Part shown: positions 57,351-64,000 of the stretch, in pieces
Layout: the number at the start of each line of letters is the position of its first letter
Position numbering within the stretch: the stretch's first letter is position 1
Assembly (NCBI GenBank): GCA_028564925.1
Contig: CM053029.1
Coordinates: 295,097,168 to 295,161,167 of the forward strand
DNA: 64,000 nt
Source of the DNA: Lithobates sylvaticus
Taxonomy: Eukaryota; Chordata; Amphibia; Anura; Ranidae
Direction: 5' to 3'
The notes under the pieces: generated by a model
What the model was told of the DNA's origin: nothing
Seen by the model: the letters and a program-made list of their open reading frames with translations, nothing else
Databases searched by the model: none
Position numbers and translations under genes: made by a program

Positions 57351-58299
57351 TATGATGTGTGGAGATGCCACCATACTTCTGAAAAAGACTTGCCTCAGCT
57401 GCTTATTATTGGCTCTGTGCAGTGACAGCTTCTTTGCGGGATAGCTCAGGTGGGTTCAGAACTAGGCTCAGAACTGGCTACACTGCACAGTTATTGTTAA
57501 CAAGTGTTCTTAACAGAAAACCTTCTTTTTATACATTGCAGTAATTACTGGCATTGCTTCTTTAAATACCTGCAAGTCGTTTGTTCCGCCAAGTTCCTTA
57601 ACAGCTCATTATACATTACTAATCTCACTCAACTTAACTGCCATGTTATGAATGTACTAGGAATCTACAAGTGATTTGACCTGCTGTTCATGCCAAACTT
57701 GCTCTTTCTCTTTATATGAAAATATGTATTCTCCAAATACATAATTTTTACTTATGATTATGGATGAACTCAAAGTTTGGTCTAAACACAAGCTGAATTT
57801 ACATTGTAGGATTTTTTTTTTCTTCTTTTAATTAAAGGACTTGCCAAAAATCCTGGTGGAGGTTTGTACTTACACACATCTTCAGCACTTACTTGACGGT
57901 TTATTGCACTAGATGGAACTCACACTTGGATTGATATACCAACTGAAATTTGAATGTAGGTTTATTTGATTAACGTTGTTTGTATATAGTGCAGCACATT
58001 AATATTGAATGTGACAACAAGAAATAGGGGTGCCACTCAAAGCTCCAGCCAGGTCCTCTCCTGTTGTATTTTGGGCTGTGATTGGCTCTGTCTGTACCAT
58101 GTGATCACTGTTACCAATTACAGATAGCAACACAACTTTACACAATGGTTGGCATGAAAGCAAGCCATCCATTGTTTACAATTATCATGTGATCTGCTGT
58201 GATTGGTTACAGTGATCACATGGTACTCGCAGCTAGCTGGGACCAGCTAGCAGTCATATGAATGTCCCACCCAGCCTATTGTCAATCAAAGTGATTAAT
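57351..58299. other. No gene seen; hairpin at 58095-58225
   Basis: 58095-58123 (TACCATGTGATCACTGTTAC) and 58197-58225 (GTTACAGTGATCACATGGTA) form a ~29-bp-arm inverted repeat. The rest is AT-rich and unassigned. Confidence 0.5.
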
Positions 58300-58449
58300 A
58301 TCACTTCCGGTTCCGGCGCCGCATGAGGTAACTGCGCCTCCTTCTAGCTCCCGCTCCAGGCACCCGAAAATCAGCTTACAAACCCAGCCTGAGGGCACAC
58401 ACGGCTCACCAGCCACCACCGAAGGCCCCCCACCACCCATAAGGCTCGG

Positions 58450-59586
58450 ATGGATCGATTTGTGGAACGATCCGGCACCCGATCGTACGCGGCCGTCACG
58501 GCCCCGCCGGACAGGCCGCAAATCGAGCCCCCGGCTCCGGCCTACTCCCCCGCAGCACAGGCCCTCTCATCCACTGCAGCGGACGCTCAGCCTGCAGACA
58601 TGGAGGTTAGTGGATGCACAAGTCAGGCAATCCCAGCCTCATATCCCCCAGCACCCCAGGCCACAGCTTTACCACCATCAGAAATATCTCCTCCAGGGAC
58701 CACAACCACAGATGTCCCCATCATGGAAGATGGCCAAACGCAGCGGATAGCACAGGCAGTGGCTGCTCTCCTGACCCCTATGATTGCAGCCTCTGTGGAA
58801 AAGGCAGTCAATGCAGGCATGACACAAATTAAAGCCCAGCTGTCTGAACACTCCGCCAGACTAAATGAAGTTGAACATCGCCTGTCTGAGGTAGAGGATG
58901 AGCTCTATCAGGCACAAGCCACCGAACATTCCCAAGACAAAACCAACCAATACATCATCCAGAAGCTGGAAGATTTGGAGAACAGATCCAGAAGGAGCAA
59001 CTTGCGATTCGTAGGCGTCCCTGAGTCGCTACCCAATGCGGCCCTCACGGATTTCTGCTCCAAACGCATCCCTGAAGCTATGGGCCTCGTGGGTCCTTTC
59101 ACTGTGGAGCGCGCACACCGGATGGGCTCCCTCAAACCCGATCGCAAATCCCCGCGACCCATCATTGCCAAATACCTAAATTACGCAGACAAATCAGCTC
59201 TTCTCCAGGCGTTCCGGCAATCTCCAGCTCTTCAAATTGATGGAGTGAAAATCCTTATTTTTGCTGATTACTCGATCGAAGTTTCAAAAAAAAGGAAGGC
59301 CTTCCAACCGGTTTGTTCCGAACTCTTCAAGCAACAAATAAAATTCACCTTGGCCTTCCCTGCGACCCTACGCCTCAAATCGCCAAACGGGGAACAACTC
59401 TCCTTTCAAGATCCTTCAGAAGCAGAATCCTTCATCCGATCTCTCCGTCCGGACTCCTTTCACCAGACGCCTTCCAAGTCCGCCACAGGCCTCCGTTCTC
59501 TGGAACAAAGAAGCCCCCGCAAAGATTCACCCAAGCGCTTTAGATCTTCTGCTCCAGACCATCGCAACAGAAGCACTCTCCGCTGA
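58450..59586 (+). CDS. LINE ORF1 protein (L1/Tx1-type RNA-binding protein)
   Basis: 378 aa, no internal stop. The N-terminus is proline/alanine/serine-rich and probably disordered (residues 1-95). Residues ~96-175 form a coiled coil (TQIKAQLSEHSARLNEVEHR, LSEVEDELYQAQ), which in this family drives trimer formation. The RRM-like domain starts at RRSNLRFVGVPESL and the C-terminal domain has VERAHRMGSL, PRPIIAKYLNYADKSALLQA and IFADYSIEVSKKRKAF, which match L1 ORF1p. The tail is basic and serine-rich. Role: a chaperone that coats LINE RNA in the retrotransposition particle. The first ATG in frame was taken as the start. Confidence 0.92.
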   Translation: MDRFVERSGTRSYAAVTAPPDRPQIEPPAPAYSPAAQALSSTAADAQPADMEVSGCTSQAIPASYPPAPQATALPPSEISPPGTTTTDVPIMEDGQTQRIAQAVAALLTPMIAASVEKAVNAGMTQIKAQLSEHSARLNEVEHRLSEVEDELYQAQATEHSQDKTNQYIIQKLEDLENRSRRSNLRFVGVPESLPNAALTDFCSKRIPEAMGLVGPFTVERAHRMGSLKPDRKSPRPIIAKYLNYADKSALLQAFRQSPALQIDGVKILIFADYSIEVSKKRKAFQPVCSELFKQQIKFTLAFPATLRLKSPNGEQLSFQDPSEAESFIRSLRPDSFHQTPSKSATGLRSLEQRSPRKDSPKRFRSSAPDHRNRSTLR

Positions 59587-60586
59587 ACTCCTGAACTCTT
59601 GGATCTGACTGTAATCCTGCCCTCCTCTACTCCAGGTCGTATATTCTATATCATATCACTTCCTTCCCTTTTATCGCTATCTACACACAATCCTCTTGGT
59701 CACCCGCCCCCCCTCATCCTCCAGACGACCTGGCTTACTCTGCTGTAGGGTATACCCCTCAGCCGCCTAGAACTGGCCCATACTGTTCCCTGTGGACGCT
59801 ATCCTGCTCCTACCCAGACTTTCCAATACAGCTCCCAATGCTCCTGCAATTTCACTGGGCACATGCATATATGATTATCATCTCTCATGTATTCTTTTGT
59901 TCCTAGTTTGGTCTCATCTTCCTCGTTTAGATGTCCGCAGCCCCCATGGCCCTGGGATCTTCCAATTGGGGTTTGACTTGAACCTACATTCAAATCCGTC
60001 TCGGGCTTGAATCTGGATTCGGTTTCACTCCAGTCGAGGCCACTGTTAGGTCCGCGATCCTAGGGTCATCGGCTATTGTTCATAACGATATATATATATA
60101 TATATTTTTTTTTCTCTTTTCTATTTGCTCGGATGTTGGGTTCAAAAGTCTTGGTTTTAAGGATCAGAAATGCACTGACGCTTTAATGGCTTTATATACT
60201 AACTATATTTCCCATTTGAATTTGCTGTGCTTCACTCACTCCCTTTTCCAGTATGACTCAGACCTCTCGAGCCCCATGTTCACTGGCTCCGGCGCTCTCA
60301 GGCACCCATGCTATATCCCTCCTTTATTTAGGGTCCTGTCAGGGGAGCCGCTTGCACAGTGAACTCATGCGGAAAAAAGTGAAGTCCATGACTATGTTTG
60401 CTCTACTCTTGTTATGGTTCCATGTTCGGTTCCCTCCACCCTCCCCCTCCTTCCCACTCCTCCTTTGTTGCACCTCCACATGCATCGTATTCACAATAGC
60501 TGACAGCTCTCACTCCGTATTTCATACGAGTCTTCTATACTCATTATTTAACACAATGATCTTGGATCCCCCTAAAAATCCTGTCT
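59587..60586 (+). other. Inter-ORF spacer of the LINE
   Basis: 1.0 kb without a convincing frame, longer than in mammalian L1. It contains a TA microsatellite and T-run at about 60089-60119. Confidence 0.7.
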
Positions 60587-62417
60587 TTGACACTGCCTCT
60601 TAGGGTAATTTCTTGGAATGTGAAGGGTCTCCGTTCTCCTCACAAGAGAATGAAGATCCTTCGCCATCTTAAGCGGCTAAAAACCGACATAGCGCTACTC
60701 CAGGAAACTCACCTTCACGCATCTGACTTCCATCGAATGCAGAAACTGTGGGTGGGATCAGTCTTGGGATCAGAAGCAGTAGGGCGCAAAGCTGGTGTCC
60801 TCCTACTGATTCATAGAAACCTATCATGCTCCGTTCTCTCCACTGACACAGATGACCAGGGACGTTTTATCTCATCCCGAATCAGAATCGGCTCGAAGGA
60901 GCTGATAATTTCAAACGTCTATGCCCCTAATAATCCAACGAAGTCCTTTTATAGCCTATTGTCCTCACTACTCCTTACCCCATCACATCTACCCCACCTG
61001 ATTGGAGGAGACTTCAATGACATCATGCATCTAACAGATGACAGGTCAGCATTAAAGCCCTCAGTAGTAACTCCCTCTCCTTCCACACCTACCTTGTTCG
61101 CATCAACCATAGACTCCCTACGTCTCTCAGACTTGTGGCGACTATCTCATCCAACAGACAGGGCCTTTACCTTTTACTCCAACCCTCACAAGACCTTGAC
61201 CAGAATCGATTACTTCTTCGGCTCCGACAACCTTATCCCCTATATTTCCGACGCCGGAATAGAAGACATTGCCATTTCCGACCATGCCCCGATATCACTC
61301 ACCCTTGATCAACTAGATCTCCCACCCCATCCCAACCTCTGGCTCTTCCCCTCATTCCTACACAACAACTCTGACTTTCAAAACTACTTGATGCGCTCCT
61401 GGGAAGAATTCTCCTCAGCCAATGCCTTACACTCCAGCGACCCAAACCTCCTCTGGGATGCTGGTAAAGCTTTCCTGAGAGGCAGGATCATATCATATGC
61501 CACCACATTCAAAAAGACAGCGCTATCGAAATTCAAGTTGGCCAGCACTAGACTACACAGTGCGCAACTCAAACTTGCCACCTCCAACACCCCCACCGAC
61601 AGGGATGAATGGGCGGCAGCTAAAGCTTCCTTTGACGCTTGGGCAACTACCCTTGAACTTACAAAAAAAGCCCACCTAGACGCCACCTTTCACAAGTTTG
61701 GCAACAAGTCCGGGAAACTACTTTCCAGGCTCTGCAAGGGATCTTTCCGCCCGACTCACATCACCTCGCTCCGAGACCACCAGGGGAAAGTTCACTCTAC
61801 CCCCCCTAACATTAACAAAACCATGCTGAAGTTTTACACGGCCTTATATGGCCCAGACCCTATTGACAAAGACGCTGCTCGCTCCTTCTTAGATAAAATG
61901 CACCTCCCTACCATCTCTCCCGCCCAGCTAGAATCCCTTAATGCCCCCATTACAGTACACGAAATTACGCTAGCCATTAGAAATCTGCGACCCTCGAAAG
62001 CCCCTGGCCCCGACGGCTTCACTAGCGAATTTTATAAAACACTCCCAGATATAACGATACCTATGCTTCATTCCGTATATTCCGGCATTTGGGCCGGTGG
62101 CCCCTATCTCCCCACGGGCAATCAAGCAATTATCAAGCTTCTTGCAAAAAAAGGCAAAGACCCCTTAGAACCAGGCTCTTACAGGCCCATTTCTCTACTT
62201 AATGTAGATGTAAAAATCCTATCCAAAATAGTGGCCTCCAGATTAGCTATAATCCTCCCCGACCTCATCCACACTGCCCAATCTGGTTTCGTGAAAGGAC
62301 GTACTGCCACCCTAAACATTCGTAAGGTGCTACTAGCCCTCGAACAAGCCAAACAGGATCCCAAAGGGGATTATGCTATAATCACCCTAGACGCAGAAAA
62401 AGCCTTCGACAATGTAA
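60587..62417 (+). pseudogene. LINE ORF2: endonuclease and N-terminal RT, 3' truncated
   Basis: About 610 LINE-derived codons. An apurinic-type endonuclease occupies residues ~1-240: LRVISWNVKGLRSPHKRMKI, LLQETHL (catalytic Glu), VYAPNN, LIGGDFNDIM (Asp/Asn), LTRIDYFFG and ISDHAPISLTL (SDH). A linker follows, then the RT start: RPSKAPGPDGFTSEFYK, YRPISLLNVDVKILSKIVAS, AQSGFVKGRTATLN and ITLDAEKAFDNVN, the last containing the first catalytic Asp of RT motif A. The following codons (LVCVGVSVAV...) belong to the tandem repeat, and the frame ends at 62485. The YADD box, thumb and cysteine-rich end are missing, so it cannot be functional for RT. Confidence 0.93.
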
Positions 62418-63000
62418 ATTTGGTGTGTGTGGGGGTATCAGTGGCAGTAGTGGTGGTGTGTGGAGGGGTGTATCAGTGGCAGTAGTGGTGTGGGGGGGGT
62501 AATCAGTGCAGTAGTGGTGGGTGTGGGGGGGGGGTCAGTGCAGGATGGTGGGGGGGGGGGGTATCAGTGCAGTAGTGGTGGGGGGGGAAAATCAGTGCAG
62601 TAGTGGTGGTGTGGGGGGGTATCAGTGCAGTAGTGGTGGTGTGGGGGGGGGGGTATCAGTGCAGTAGTGGTGGTGTGTGGGGGGGGTATCAGTGCAGTAA
62701 AGTGGTGTGGGGGGGGTATCAGTGCAGTAGGGTGGTGTGGGGTAATCAGTGTAGTAGTGGTGGTGTGGGGGGGTATCAGTGCAGTAGTGGTGGTGTGGGG
62801 GGGGGGGTAATCAGTGCAGTAGTGGTGTGTGTGGGGGTATCAGTGCAGTAGTGGTGGTGTGGGGGGGGGGGTATCAGTGCAGTAGTGGTGGTGTGGGGGG
62901 GTATCAGTGCAGTAGTGGTGGTGTGGGGGGGGGGGGATATCAGTCAGTGGTGTGGGGGGGTAATCAGTGCAGTAGTGGTGCTGTGGGGATCAGTGGCAGT
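62418..63000. repeat. ~30-bp G-rich minisatellite
   Basis: About 17 copies of GTATCAGTGCAGTAGTGGTG plus GTGTGGGGGG, with variable G-runs. The G-runs could form quadruplexes. All frames are open by repetition and give Gly/Val/Ser peptides. Not a gene. Confidence 0.94.
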
Positions 63001-63530
63001 GGTGATATTGAGGGATGGGTGCCACCTCACTTGCAATTACTTGGTTTCACCCCCTCCTTCCGGGTCTTGCTGGTCTTGCTTGGGCGAACAGAGATGATGG
63101 GCAGGGCCTGTTAGTGCAGGCGGAGCTGGAGAAGATGGGCGGGGACTGTGCCCCATGAGTGCAGGCGGATAGTATGGGTGGAGAGGAGGTTGGGCCGGAG
63201 CAGGCCCGGTTTGCAGGGGACTTTGCCCCTGAGTGTGGGATGAGAGGATTGGGTACAGAGGATGGGCGGAGCCTGTGCAGTGTGCCCGTGAGTGCGCTCG
63301 GGGAGGCAGGGCGCTGAGCATGCCGGCGAGGATGGGCGCCCCCCCCCCCACCTGTGTGCCCGTGAGTTGCGCTCTGGCGAGGATGGACGGAGCGGCCGGC
63401 TATGATGGGCGGAGCGAACCCCAGTGTACTGTTTTATCTCAAGGACGGCAGCGGGCCCCCCCTACAGTGGCAGAACCCGAGGGCCCAGTCGCAAATGCGA
63501 CTGGTGGCGTGCTGGTGCGACCCTGGTAAT
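63001..63530. repeat. GC-rich repeat-derived segment
   Basis: Several diverged units with GATGGGCGGAGCCTGTG or similar, and an end reading ATGCGACTGGTGGCGTGCTG. It may be the right part of the element that carries the minisatellite, but no paired terminus or target duplication was found. Confidence 0.45.
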
Positions 63531-64000
63531 TCCGCCCACTGACTTGTGATATGTCATATTGTTCTTTGTTTTTAGAGATCCATCCTTGAATTGTAAGATT
63601 TACCATTTACAATGTAAGATTATGTACATGTCTTTCATGAATTTTGGGTTTCAATCTAATTATTATATTTATATTGAAGATTTTTCAGACAAATTTTAAG
63701 AATTTAAACAACAAGAGATATTATCCACATTTACCACAAACAAGACAAATTCAAGAATATTCTTAGGCAATGGTAACATGACATAAAAACAATTGTTTCA
63801 CATTGACATAGACATCATATACAATACATACAAACCCTACATTATATAAAAACCCTTACCCCCATCAATGGCGTGAACTAATTAGAATACCATTGGGGAA
63901 TGTTCTACCAATTGCTAAAGCTTACATATTATATGAAAAAATAATAATAATACACTGGGTTATTTAACATTTTTTTAATTGCTTTTATATGATCCACATA
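63531..64000. other. No gene seen; AT-rich
   Basis: AT-rich tail of the window without a supportable feature. Confidence 0.4.

Larger units (their letters stand above)
58300..62417 (+). mobile_element. L1/Tx1-like LINE, 5' part intact, 3' part replaced by a minisatellite
   Basis: A GC-rich 5' UTR (TTCCGGTTCCGGCGCCGC near 58300) leads to intact ORF1 (58450-59586), a ~1-kb inter-ORF spacer and ORF2 (from 60587). ORF2 is open through the endonuclease and into RT motif A, where sequence similarity ends at about 62417 and a G-rich tandem repeat begins. The 3' half of ORF2, 3' UTR and tail are absent. The open frames over 3 kb imply a fairly young copy. Confidence 0.92.

Noticed and set aside
62603-63114. 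Gly/Val/Ser/Gln frames after the LINE
   Set aside because: Frames of a 30-bp G-rich minisatellite.

Overview
The window looks like a piece of a large, repeat-rich frog genome, most likely a ranid (true frog). One real host exon is recognisable: exon 1 of an organic cation/carnitine transporter (SLC22A4/SLC22A5, OCTN family) on the minus strand at 36428-36820. Its 131 codons and splice donor match the mammalian exon 1 as I remember it. The frog call is an inference from the repeat types (many CpG-rich Harbinger-type MITEs with ACACACGGTCGGAC termini, hAT elements filled with minisatellites, L2/CR1/L1-Tx1 LINEs) and from memory of ranid genomes, not from a search. A 467-bp run of N lies at 29265-29731. 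Nothing bacterial is present: no operons, CRISPR arrays or tRNA/rRNA genes were seen.

Layout. 1-6150: a broken, minus-strand Ty3/gypsy fossil split by younger insertions. 6339-7417: a 1.1-kb palindromic repeat. 8477-10825: MITEs and a 31-bp minisatellite. 10829-18475: a nearly whole 7.65-kb PIF/Harbinger DNA transposon, the most interesting object here. 19502-21290: an L2-like LINE. 21354-22385: a hAT element. 22873-24489: a young, almost intact Tc1 element. 25592-31177: MITEs, a perfect 58-bp-arm palindrome, TA-rich satellite-like DNA and a CR1 LINE end. 31460-34235: a nested stack of DNA transposons carrying two minisatellites. 36428-36820: OCTN exon 1. 39600-45640: MITEs and a 1.2-kb polypyrimidine tract. 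46318-48615: a second, degraded Harbinger locus. 51930-56470: two L1-like LINE pieces lying head to tail. 58300-62417: a third L1/Tx1-like LINE with an intact ORF1 and a truncated ORF2. 62418-63530: a 30-bp minisatellite and GC-rich repeat.

How the Harbinger genes fit together. The 10829-18475 element carries three gene models with good splice sites. A two-exon DDE transposase on the minus strand is complete except for one in-frame TAA. A three-exon Myb/SANT-like protein on the plus strand is intact. A MADF-domain protein on the minus strand is intact and shares a short divergent promoter region with the Myb-like gene. Harbinger elements are classically described with two proteins (transposase and a Myb-like partner), so a third DNA-binding-type protein is unusual. 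The terminal ~220 and ~140 bp are dense in TCGGAC/GTCCGA motifs. They are shared with at least four short MITEs in the same window (8477, 33810, 49113, 55990) and more weakly with a fifth (41740). This window therefore holds both a candidate autonomous family and its non-autonomous offspring. The second locus at 46-48.6 kb again pairs a Harbinger nuclease with a MADF-type gene, which suggests the association is not an accident.
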